From Arenicella sp. (GTDB taxonomy: Bacteria > Pseudomonadota > Gammaproteobacteria > Arenicellales > Arenicellaceae), in contig JAESTB010000054.1 of NCBI GenBank assembly GCA_016763815.1, forward strand, positions 1-21,529: a stretch of 21,529 nt of DNA, read 5' to 3'. Shown in pieces: positions 11,937 through 19,927 of the stretch (position 1 is the first letter of the stretch; every line of letters starts with the position of its first letter). Position numbers and translations under genes: made by a program. The notes below the pieces were generated by a model. It saw only the letters and a list, made by a program, of their open reading frames with translations. It did not search any database and had not been told where the DNA came from.

Positions 11937-14840
11937 ATGAACCAGCCAGTAAATTTGCTTCCAGAGTTCGAAAATCATGAGGAGCAAGAGACTAAATTTA
12001 CTACCTGCTATATGTGTGCTTGTCGCTGTGGAATCAAGGTGACTACCGAAGGTAATGAAGTCCGCTTTATTCAAGGCAACCCAAACCACCCAATAAACAA
12101 AGGCGTTTTATGCGCCAAGGGCAACTCTGGAATCATGAAGCAGAGCTCTCCAGCTAAGCTTCGCTCGCCATTATTGAGAAAACCTGGTTCTGAGCGTGGA
12201 GCCGGAGAGTTTGAAGAAATTAGTTGGGACCAAGCCCTCGAGATACTTACCGCGCGATTGAAAAAAATTCGCCAGACTGATCCCAAAAAATTAGCTTTTT
12301 TTACTGGTCGAGACCAAATGCAGGCGTTAACTGGTTTTTGGGCAAGTCAGTTCGGCACCATAAATTGGGCCGCTCATGGCGGTTTTTGCTCGGTCAATAT
12401 GGCCGCCGCTGGACTCTATACAACCGGCTATTCATTTTGGGAATTTGGCGACCCAGATTGGGATCTTACCAAGTATTTCATGATGTGGGGGGTTGCCGAA
12501 GACCACGCCTCAAACCCGATTAAGATCGGACTTAAAAAGCTTAAAGAACGCGGTGCTAAGTTCGTCGCTATTAATCCTGTTCGCACCGGTTATCAGGCGA
12601 TTGCCGACGAGTGGATCGCGGTTCGACCGGGGACTGATGGAATGCTGGCGCTGGCAATGGTTCATGTGTTGTTGCAACACGATATGTTCGATGACGAGTT
12701 CTTGGTGCGCTATACCAATTCACCTCGCTTAGTGGTAAATACACCCGGGCAAGTTGGTGATGGCTTATTTTTACGCAATGCTAATGGTGAGGCATTAGTG
12801 TACGACCAACAACGGGGAGTCCTAGTTGACGGTAATCGAGTTGACATAAGCCCAGCTCTGTTTGGCGACTTTACCGCAGACGATGGTCGAGCGGTTCGCA
12901 CGGTTATGAGTATGTTGGCCGACAAGTATTTAGTTGATGAATACTCTCCTACGGCTGCCGCTAAGGTGTGTGGTGTTCCAGCCGATACAATTGAGCGTTT
13001 GGCCTTGGAAGTCGCCCATGTGGCGTTTCAAGAAAGTATCACGATTGATTGCGAATGGACCGATTGGGCCGGTCGCAAGCAAACGCAGTTTGTTGGTCGA
13101 CCGGTTTCTATGCATGCGATGCGCGGCATCTCGGCTCATTCTAATGGCTTTCAAACCTGTCGAGCAATTCACTTGCTTCAAGTGATGTTAGGCACTATTG
13201 ATTGCCCCGGCGGACATTTAGCTAAGCCACCGTTTCCCAAACACATTCCGCCGAACTTAAAACCGGCACGGGATATGGCGCCGAATACGCCGTTGACCTC
13301 AGCGCCCTTGGGCTTTCCAACCTCACCAGAAGATCTCTGCATCGATGGCGATGGAACACCACTAAGAATCGATAAGGCCTATTCATGGGATGCACCGATC
13401 GCGGCCCACGGTTTGATGCACATGGTCATCAGTAATGCGGTTAAAGGCGACCCATACGAGATTGATACCTTGATGTTATTTATGACCAACATGGCTTGGA
13501 ATTCGAGCATGAACACCGCCAATACCATGGCTATGTTGCGTGAGAAAAAAGACAATGGCGAGTATAAGATTCCGTTTATAGTCAATTCTGACGCTTTTCA
13601 TTCCGAGATGGTTAACTATTCCGATTTAGTCTTGCCTGACACTACGTTTTTAGAGCGCTACGACACTATCTCAATGCTAGATCGACCTATATCTGAAACC
13701 GACGCCGCTTGCGACTCAATTCGGCAACCAATTTTAAAAGCTGATAGGGATGTGCGCGCATGGCAAGAAGTGTTGGTCGACCTAGCTGGCCGATTGGACT
13801 TTCCGGCGTTTAAAAATGAGCAAGGTGGCAATAGGTATCAAAACTATAAAGACTTCATAATCAACTATGAACGTGCTCCCGGAATCGGCTTTCTAGCGGG
13901 CTGGCGCGGCAAAAACGGTGATCAACACTTATGTGGTGAACCAAATCCTAAGCAATGGGAAGCTTATATAGAAAACGAATGCTTCTTTAAATACCCACTT
14001 GAGCCATGCCAACGATATTACAGGCATGCCAACAAGGACTATTTAGAGCTCGCAAAGGCGGCTGGTTGGGTCGCCTCAACAGATCAGATATTAATCGAAG
14101 TTTATTCTGAGCCGCTGCAGAAGTTCCGCTTGGCTGGACAAGGTTTGTATGATGGTCCTATGCCGACTGATGAGCAGCATAAGCAACGATTGAGAGAACA
14201 CTTTGATCCGCTACCGTACTTTTACATGCCATTAGAGCAGCAGCGTATAGACACAGGTGAATACCGCTTTCACGCGATAACTCAGCGGCCAATGTTTATG
14301 TATCACTCTTGGGATTCGCAAAACGCTTGGCTGCGTCAAATCGCTTCACAAAACTATTTATATATGAACCGCGAGGAATGCGGTCGCATGGGCATAGACG
14401 ACGAAAGTTGGGTTTGGCTTGAATCGCATAACGGTAAAATTCGCGCACAGGTAAAGCATATGGATGGTGTTGAGGCCAATACGGTATGGACCTGGAACGC
14501 AATCGCTAAAGCACCTGGTGCTTGGGGCTTAGATAAAGACGCCAATGAGGGCAAAGATGCGTTTTTATTAAACCACTTGATTTCTGAATTACTACCGCCG
14601 AAACAAAGCTTTACCGACATAACTAATTCTGACCCAGTGACAGGGCAGGCTGCTTGGTATGATCTCTGCGTCAAAATTACCCCAGCGTTAGAGGGTGAAA
14701 GTGGAGCATTGCCGCAGTTTGAGCCGGTAAAACCGTTGCCTAATCAGCCCCTGTCAGCAAGAGAGATTAGCTATACCACGCATCAGAACGTGAATATAAG
14801 GCGCTCTCTGAAAGATATTTTGACACGAGGTATATCATAA
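11937..14840 (+). CDS. soeA: Molybdopterin oxidoreductase, probable sulfite dehydrogenase subunit SoeA
   Basis: The catalytic subunit of a DMSO-reductase-family complex, 967 residues. The N-terminal 4Fe-4S site is C24-x2-C27-x3-C31 ... C59 (in TTCYMCACRCG and VLCAKG). C151 in HGGFCSVNMAAAG sits where the family carries its molybdenum ligand. No twin-arginine signal peptide is present, so the enzyme should be cytoplasmic, as known for SoeABC. The segments FFTGRDQ, GVAEDHASNPIKIGL and NPVRTGYQAIADEWIAVRPGTDG resemble what I recall of SoeA, the quinone-linked sulfite dehydrogenase of Allochromatium and roseobacters; the exact substrate is inferred from this and from the partner subunits. The start has no clear ribosome binding site. 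The stop overlaps the next start (TAATG). Alternatives are other DMSO-reductase-type enzymes such as polysulfide or thiosulfate reductase. Confidence 0.85.
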   Translation: MNQPVNLLPEFENHEEQETKFTTCYMCACRCGIKVTTEGNEVRFIQGNPNHPINKGVLCAKGNSGIMKQSSPAKLRSPLLRKPGSERGAGEFEEISWDQALEILTARLKKIRQTDPKKLAFFTGRDQMQALTGFWASQFGTINWAAHGGFCSVNMAAAGLYTTGYSFWEFGDPDWDLTKYFMMWGVAEDHASNPIKIGLKKLKERGAKFVAINPVRTGYQAIADEWIAVRPGTDGMLALAMVHVLLQHDMFDDEFLVRYTNSPRLVVNTPGQVGDGLFLRNANGEALVYDQQRGVLVDGNRVDISPALFGDFTADDGRAVRTVMSMLADKYLVDEYSPTAAAKVCGVPADTIERLALEVAHVAFQESITIDCEWTDWAGRKQTQFVGRPVSMHAMRGISAHSNGFQTCRAIHLLQVMLGTIDCPGGHLAKPPFPKHIPPNLKPARDMAPNTPLTSAPLGFPTSPEDLCIDGDGTPLRIDKAYSWDAPIAAHGLMHMVISNAVKGDPYEIDTLMLFMTNMAWNSSMNTANTMAMLREKKDNGEYKIPFIVNSDAFHSEMVNYSDLVLPDTTFLERYDTISMLDRPISETDAACDSIRQPILKADRDVRAWQEVLVDLAGRLDFPAFKNEQGGNRYQNYKDFIINYERAPGIGFLAGWRGKNGDQHLCGEPNPKQWEAYIENECFFKYPLEPCQRYYRHANKDYLELAKAAGWVASTDQILIEVYSEPLQKFRLAGQGLYDGPMPTDEQHKQRLREHFDPLPYFYMPLEQQRIDTGEYRFHAITQRPMFMYHSWDSQNAWLRQIASQNYLYMNREECGRMGIDDESWVWLESHNGKIRAQVKHMDGVEANTVWTWNAIAKAPGAWGLDKDANEGKDAFLLNHLISELLPPKQSFTDITNSDPVTGQAAWYDLCVKITPALEGESGALPQFEPVKPLPNQPLSAREISYTTHQNVNIRRSLKDILTRGIS

Positions 14841-15667
14841 TGAAACTCGGTTTAGTAATTGACCTCGATACCTGTGTTGGCTGCCATGCTTGCGCAACTG
14901 CGTGTAAACAATGGAACACTTCGGGCACCATCGGGCCGCTATCTGATCAAAACCCGTATGGTAAAAACCCTAACGGCTCATGGTTAAATCGTATTCGGAC
15001 CTATGAAGTCAAAGAGTCACTGGCTGACCAGAAACCGCCTTCGGCCAATCAACAATCATCTTGTGGCTCAGACAAATTTGATTTATACGCACTCGCGACT
15101 AAAGGTGAGTCTGCGCTTAGCTTTGTTGGCGTAAATTCCGCCACTGGTGCACCAGCAAGTAAAACCGTTCATATGCCAATGTCGTGCATGCAATGCGAAG
15201 ACGCTGATTGCGTCACCGTCTGCCCAACCGGCGCGTCTTACAAGCGTGCGGAAGATGGTATTGTGCTTATTGATCAAGATAAATGTATGGGCTGTAACTT
15301 GTGTTCTTGGGCTTGCCCTTACGGAGCGCGTGAGCTTGATGAAACGCAGGGCGTAATGAAAAAATGTACCTTGTGTGTAGATCGTATCTATGATGAAAAG
15401 CTACCCGAATCTGAACGACAGCCCGCATGTGTATTAAGTTGCCCCACCAGTTCACGCGTGTTTGGCGACTTTGATGATCCAACATCAGATGTTAGCCGTT
15501 TAACCATTGAACGAGGTGGCAAAGGTTTAATGCCAGAGCTTGGTTATAAACCGACAAATCGCTACCTACCGCCAAGAGAGAAGGCTGAAGTGCCTGCGAT
15601 GGTAAAGACTAATCAACCAGCGCTGTCAAAACTAAAGAAGTGGGCTAATCGAGTCATCGCTCGTTGA
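14840..15667 (+). CDS. soeB: Four-cluster ferredoxin subunit, probable SoeB
   Basis: The electron-transfer subunit, 275 residues, which wires the molybdenum subunit to the membrane anchor. Sixteen cysteines fall in four DmsB-like groups: C12, C15, C18, C22; C116, C119, C124, C128; C149, C152, C155, C159; and C176, C179, C197, C201, enough for four 4Fe-4S clusters. The start overlaps the soeA stop by one base, a sign of translational coupling. The stretch between the first and second groups (about 93 residues, including an extra C75) is longer than in DmsB-type proteins and polar, possibly a loop specific to this family. There is no signal peptide. It is followed after 37 nt by the anchor subunit gene. 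Confidence 0.88.
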   Translation: MKLGLVIDLDTCVGCHACATACKQWNTSGTIGPLSDQNPYGKNPNGSWLNRIRTYEVKESLADQKPPSANQQSSCGSDKFDLYALATKGESALSFVGVNSATGAPASKTVHMPMSCMQCEDADCVTVCPTGASYKRAEDGIVLIDQDKCMGCNLCSWACPYGARELDETQGVMKKCTLCVDRIYDEKLPESERQPACVLSCPTSSRVFGDFDDPTSDVSRLTIERGGKGLMPELGYKPTNRYLPPREKAEVPAMVKTNQPALSKLKKWANRVIAR

Positions 15668-15704
15668 GCCGACATACCTTATACATAATTAAAAAGACCA
15701 AACA

Positions 15705-16643
15705 ATGAAACCAGCTTTTTCAGTACTATTTTTTACTGTCACATCGGGCATCGGCTATGGGCTACTAATGTGGTTGGTAGCAATGCAATTATTGCGCGGC
15801 CAAGTTGGCGAGTTGCAGAACTTTCTTATAGTCGGTTTTATTGGATTAACGCTAGCGACCTTAGGCTTGTTATCGTCAACTTTGCACTTAGCTAACCCTA
15901 AAAATGCTTGGCGCGCGTTTAGTCGCTTTGGTACCTCCTGGCTGTCTCGTGAGGGTGTATTTTCACTGCTGTATTACCCGGTTATATTGATTTATGCCTA
16001 TGTTCTTTACACCAACGGCGGGGAGCTAACCACCGCTATCAAAGTGATAGGGGTAGTATCTTTATTGATTGCCCTAGCAACGGTGATTTGCACCGGTATG
16101 ATATACGCCAGTCTTAAACCAATTCGCCAATGGCATAACCCATTGGTTACGCCTTTATATTTATTGTTCAGTGTTACTAGTGGCGCTTTGGCCTATAGCA
16201 TGTTGGGTCTTGCCTTAGAAGGCAGTTTGTCTCACTTGGCAAGCAACGCGTTTGTAATTCTATTGCTTACCTCTTTGCTGATGAAAGTTATTTATTTCAA
16301 ATCTATTGGCAAACCCGAAGGGTCAACCATCGGCAGTGCTACCGGATTCACCCAAGCTCAGGTTCGACTGCTTGATGCTGGCCATAATGCCGATACTTTT
16401 CTCACCAAAGAGTTTGTTTTTGACGCTGGCGCAATGAAGTTGTTGCGCTTACGTTGGTTGATGATTATCCTTCTCTTCGTTGTGCCATTGGTATTAGTTG
16501 TCGCGACGTATACGTTTGATGTCGCTCCTGCAGTCTACTTCGCCATGGTTTCGTTGTATCTTGGTTTATTCGCAGAGCGATGGTTGTTCTTTGCTGAAGC
16601 GCGGCATGTTGTGCGCTTGTATCATGGCGATCAACGAGCGTAG
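15705..16643 (+). CDS. soeC: DmsC-like membrane anchor subunit, probable SoeC
   Basis: The quinone-reactive membrane subunit of the complex, 312 residues. About eight hydrophobic segments can be seen (near residues 8-30, 40-61, 85-105, 110-135, 147-170, 177-198, 250-272 and 275-297), with N-terminal FTVTSGIGYGLLMWLVAM resembling DmsC anchors. It should pass electrons from the SoeB clusters to the quinone pool. As the third gene of a close-packed operon its role follows from the set: catalytic subunit, four-cluster ferredoxin and anchor. It ends 85 nt before folD. No sulfonate or taurine degradation gene accompanies it, so the source of sulfite is not shown. Confidence 0.85.
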   Translation: MKPAFSVLFFTVTSGIGYGLLMWLVAMQLLRGQVGELQNFLIVGFIGLTLATLGLLSSTLHLANPKNAWRAFSRFGTSWLSREGVFSLLYYPVILIYAYVLYTNGGELTTAIKVIGVVSLLIALATVICTGMIYASLKPIRQWHNPLVTPLYLLFSVTSGALAYSMLGLALEGSLSHLASNAFVILLLTSLLMKVIYFKSIGKPEGSTIGSATGFTQAQVRLLDAGHNADTFLTKEFVFDAGAMKLLRLRWLMIILLFVVPLVLVVATYTFDVAPAVYFAMVSLYLGLFAERWLFFAEARHVVRLYHGDQRA

Positions 16644-16728
16644 CGTAGTAAAATAGCTAAACTCCATATTGGATGCACTTAAATTTTCGGGCACTATTAA
16701 CCTTTTTGCTACTGACGACAGAAGAACT

Positions 16729-17577
16729 ATGACCGCAATTATATTGGACGGCAAAGCCGTCGCTAAGACAACTGAGCAAGAACTCTCTGTGCGAGTCGCC
16801 AAGCTAAAGCAAGCAGCCAACGGCGCGACGCCAATTCTGGCAACTATCTTAGTTGGCGCAGACCCCGCATCGGCGACCTACGTGAAGATGAAAGGCAACG
16901 CCTGTGCTCGTATCGGCATGGAGTCTGTTCGGGTAGAGATGAGCGACCAAACCACCACAGAAGAGTTGCTGGCCAAAATTAGTGAATTAAATGCTAACCC
17001 CGATGTACACGGGATTTTGTTACAGCATCCGGTGCCAATCCAAGTTGATGAGCGCGCCTGCTTTGATGCGATTGACTTGAGCAAAGACGTCGATGGCGTC
17101 ACTTGCCTAGGCTTCGGTCGAATGGCGATGCAAGAATCAGCCTATGGCAGCGCTACACCACAAGGAATTATGCGTTTACTCGAAGCTTATGATATTGAGC
17201 TTCAGGGTAAGCATGCGGTGGTTGTTGGCCGTAGTCCGATATTAGGTAAGCCAATGGCATTAATGTTATTAAATGCTAATGCAACGGTAACTATTTGTCA
17301 TTCGCGCACTAAAGACCTAAAAGAGTTTGTTAGTCAAGGCGACATAATCGTTGGCGCGGTAGGTGTTCCAGAGCTAATTAAAGCCGATTGGATTAAAGAA
17401 GGAGCCGTAGTGGTTGATGCGGGGTATCACCCCGGTGGTATCGGTGATATCGAACTTGCGCCATTGATGAAAAAAGCCAGTGCGATCACGCCTGTTCCTG
17501 GTGGTGTAGGGCCGATGACCATTAATACCCTTATTTATCAATGTGTTGATGCTGCTGAGAGAAAATTATTATCTTAG
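16729..17577 (+). CDS. folD: Bifunctional methylenetetrahydrofolate dehydrogenase / cyclohydrolase
   Basis: FolD interconverts methylene-, methenyl- and formyl-tetrahydrofolate in the cytoplasm, feeding one-carbon units into purines and formyl-Met-tRNA. The ATG at 16729 gives 282 residues, the usual length; an upstream TTG at 16669 is rejected as outside the family alignment. The catalytic pair Y51 and K55 (YVKMK), Q99 in ILLQHPVP, the KDVDG motif (119-123), the nucleotide loop VVVGRSPILGKPMAL and the C-terminal ITPVPGGVGPMTI are all present. The segment after VVVDAG is short (YHPGGIGDIEL) compared with the usual GINR-type loop of E. coli FolD, placing it in a divergent subgroup. It may be a second copy beside a standard folD elsewhere. 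Why it sits after the soe operon is not evident. Confidence 0.93.
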   Translation: MTAIILDGKAVAKTTEQELSVRVAKLKQAANGATPILATILVGADPASATYVKMKGNACARIGMESVRVEMSDQTTTEELLAKISELNANPDVHGILLQHPVPIQVDERACFDAIDLSKDVDGVTCLGFGRMAMQESAYGSATPQGIMRLLEAYDIELQGKHAVVVGRSPILGKPMALMLLNANATVTICHSRTKDLKEFVSQGDIIVGAVGVPELIKADWIKEGAVVVDAGYHPGGIGDIELAPLMKKASAITPVPGGVGPMTINTLIYQCVDAAERKLLS

Positions 17578-17589
17578 CCGATAGGTGTC

Positions 17590-17635
17590 GTGGGGTAACT
17601 TGAACACGGCTTCTGCCGCGGCCCCGCTTGGTTTT
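17590..17635 (+). terminator. Possible terminator after folD
   Basis: GTGGGG (17590-17595) can pair with CCCCGC (17622-17627) and encloses a hairpin CGGC-TTCT-GCCG (17607-17618); TTGGTTTT follows. A compound structure, only weakly terminator-like. The rest of the 251-nt gap to gmd holds no ORF and no confident promoter. Confidence 0.35.
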
Positions 17636-17828
17636 GCATCGACAATACGATCGCCGCATCTGAATTGGCCTCACTCATGTGAAATGCATGCCTCAGGCGG
17701 GGTATCGAATAACTTTTTGTAATTTCATCTGTTTCTATGTTTTTAAACTTCAATTAGATACACTACATGGGTAACTATTACACATTGCTCTTTGCTTGTG
17801 ATATTTCAACTCGGGAATAAACCAATAA

Positions 17829-18944
17829 ATGAAAAAGGCCTTAATTACAGGTATCACTGGCCAAGATGGGTCTTATCTTGCCGAGTTTCTATTAGAAAAG
17901 GGTTATGAGGTTCATGGTATTAAACGACGAGCTTCGTCATTTAATACAGAAAGAATTGATCACTTATACCAAGACCCTCATGTCCGTAAGCAAAACTTGT
18001 TTTTGCATTACGGTGACTTAAGCGACACCTCTAACTTAACTCGGATAATTCAGGAGGTTCGTCCTGACGAAGTGTATAATCTTGCCGCGCAAAGTCATGT
18101 GGCAGTGTCATTTGAGGTGCCGGAATATACTGCTGATGTAGATGCTTTGGGAACGCTCAGGTTGCTTGAAGCGATTCGTTTTCTGGGGCTGGAAAAGACC
18201 ACTAAATTTTACCAAGCTGCGACCTCTGAATTGTACGGCTTGGTGCAAGAGACACCGCAAAGAGAAACTACGCCGTTTTACCCTCGCTCGCCATACGCAG
18301 TTGCTAAACTATATGCCTATTGGATAACGGTAAATTATCGCGAGTCATACGGCATGTTTGCCTGTAATGGCATTTTATTTAATCATGAGTCGCCACGTCG
18401 AGGCGAAACATTTGTAACCCGAAAGATTACTCGAGCCGTGGCCAATATTGCGCACGGTTTAGAATCTGTTGTGTACCTTGGGAACATGGATGCACTGCGA
18501 GATTGGGGGCACGCCAAAGATTACGTTCGCATGCAGTGGCTGATGTTGCAGCAAGAGCAAGCTGATGACTATGTCATCGCCACGGGCAACCAAATATCCG
18601 TGAGAGAGTTTGTCTGCTTGGCTGCCGCTGAAATCGGCGTCAAGTTAGAATTTAATGGTGAGGGTGTTGATGAGGTTGGCGTTGTGGCGTCGGTAGACAC
18701 AGAGCTTGCACCGGCTTTGAGCGTTGGTGATCAAATAATTAAAGTCGACCCCCGATACTTTCGGCCGGCTGAAGTTGAGACGCTATTGGGTGACCCGACC
18801 AAGGCCCGTGAGAAGATGGGGTGGAAGGCCGAAATTACAGTTGAGCAGATGTGTGCTGAAATGGTCGCAAATGATGTTGAAGTCGCCAAGCGCAATTCGC
18901 TACTTAAGAAACATGGTTTTGATATCGCAACTTCATATGAGTGA
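17829..18944 (+). CDS. gmd: GDP-mannose 4,6-dehydratase
   Basis: Gmd converts GDP-D-mannose to GDP-4-keto-6-deoxy-D-mannose, the first committed step to GDP-L-fucose. It is a short-chain dehydrogenase of the extended type, 371 residues, close to the 373 of the E. coli enzyme. Visible are the NADP loop GITGQDGSYLAEFLL (8-22), the catalytic T132 and E134 in TSELYG, and the Y156-x3-K160 pair in SPYAVAK. NHESPRRGETFVTRK and GNMDALRDWGHAKDYV are family landmarks. A GGGAA-type ribosome binding site precedes the ATG. The stop overlaps or nearly meets the following gene, so gmd, fcl and manC form one operon. Confidence 0.97.
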   Translation: MKKALITGITGQDGSYLAEFLLEKGYEVHGIKRRASSFNTERIDHLYQDPHVRKQNLFLHYGDLSDTSNLTRIIQEVRPDEVYNLAAQSHVAVSFEVPEYTADVDALGTLRLLEAIRFLGLEKTTKFYQAATSELYGLVQETPQRETTPFYPRSPYAVAKLYAYWITVNYRESYGMFACNGILFNHESPRRGETFVTRKITRAVANIAHGLESVVYLGNMDALRDWGHAKDYVRMQWLMLQQEQADDYVIATGNQISVREFVCLAAAEIGVKLEFNGEGVDEVGVVASVDTELAPALSVGDQIIKVDPRYFRPAEVETLLGDPTKAREKMGWKAEITVEQMCAEMVANDVEVAKRNSLLKKHGFDIATSYE

Positions 18945-18955
18945 GTTTGTTGGCA

Positions 18956-19927
18956 ATGACTAAGAAAATATTTGTCGCAGGCCACCGCGGCATGGTGGGA
19001 TCCTCATTGCTGAAGCTGCTTAATAAACAAGCTAATGTAGAATTGCTTACTCGCTCGCATTCAGAACTAGATTTAATTAAACAAGCTGATGTCGAGGCAT
19101 TTTTTGCAGAGCATGCGATTGATCAAGTTTATCTCGCGGCGGCGAAAGTTGGTGGCATACACGCCAATAATAGCTACCCCGCTGACTTTATTTACGACAA
19201 CTTAATGATGCAGGCAAATGTGATTAATGCGGCCAATAAGTCGGGCGTGAAAAAACTGCTTCTATTAGGCTCATCTTGTATTTACCCGAGGCTGTCTGAT
19301 CAGCCGATGCGCGAGAGTTCATTGCTGACTGGCGAGCTAGAACCGACCAACGAGCCGTACGCCATCGCCAAAATAGCGGGAATAAAATTATGCGAAAGTT
19401 ATAACCGCCAGTATGGGGTAGATTACCGCAGTGTGATGCCAACCAACCTTTATGGAGAGAATGATAATTTTCACCCTCAAAACAGTCACGTAATACCGGC
19501 AATGTTGCGCCGATTCCACAACGCTAAGCTAGCTAAAGAGAATGTTGTGACTGTATGGGGCTCTGGCACGCCTATGCGTGAGTTCCTATATGTGGATGAC
19601 ATGGCTCGGGCATCAATTTATGTCATGAATATGGCAGTAGTTGACTATCAAAAAGTGACCCACGAGAGGTTATCCCATATCAACATAGGAACGGGAGTCG
19701 ACTGCACTATTGCAGAACTCGCCGACACCATTAAGAAGGTTGTCGGGTTTGATGGTGAGTTGCAGTTCGATACTAGCAAACCAGATGGAACGCCTAGAAA
19801 ACTGCTTGATGTGTCGCGCTTGAAAGAGCTAGGCTGGCAAGCTCAAATTGATTTAGAAAGTGGTCTTAAAAAAACTTATACATGGTTTTTAGAGCACCAA
19901 AATACATTCAGAGGAATGGACGCGTGA
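18956..19927 (+). CDS. fcl: GDP-L-fucose synthase
   Basis: Fcl (WcaG) epimerises and reduces the product of Gmd to GDP-L-fucose with NADPH. The protein matches E. coli WcaG almost end to end: GHRGMVGSS (9-17), VYLAAAKVGGI, the catalytic S106 and C108 in GSSCIYP, Y135-x3-K139 in EPYAIAKIAG, and MPTNLYGENDNFHPQNSHVIPA. ATG at 18956 is chosen because homologues begin three or four residues before the IFVAGH strand; a GTG at 18941 that overlaps the gmd stop by 4 nt (GTGA) would add five residues and is a real alternative. Length from the chosen start is 323 residues. The product feeds fucosylated exopolysaccharide or O-antigen. Confidence 0.96.
   Translation: MTKKIFVAGHRGMVGSSLLKLLNKQANVELLTRSHSELDLIKQADVEAFFAEHAIDQVYLAAAKVGGIHANNSYPADFIYDNLMMQANVINAANKSGVKKLLLLGSSCIYPRLSDQPMRESSLLTGELEPTNEPYAIAKIAGIKLCESYNRQYGVDYRSVMPTNLYGENDNFHPQNSHVIPAMLRRFHNAKLAKENVVTVWGSGTPMREFLYVDDMARASIYVMNMAVVDYQKVTHERLSHINIGTGVDCTIAELADTIKKVVGFDGELQFDTSKPDGTPRKLLDVSRLKELGWQAQIDLESGLKKTYTWFLEHQNTFRGMDA

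Noticed and set aside
11823..12089. Minus-strand ORF of 88 residues across the soeA start
   Set aside because: It overlaps the conserved N-terminal Fe-S motif coding region of soeA and shows no family features.
19882..19923. Longer N-terminus for manC starting inside fcl
   Set aside because: The extra residues have no counterpart in the family, while GTG at 19924 has a good ribosome binding site and the typical stop-start overlap.
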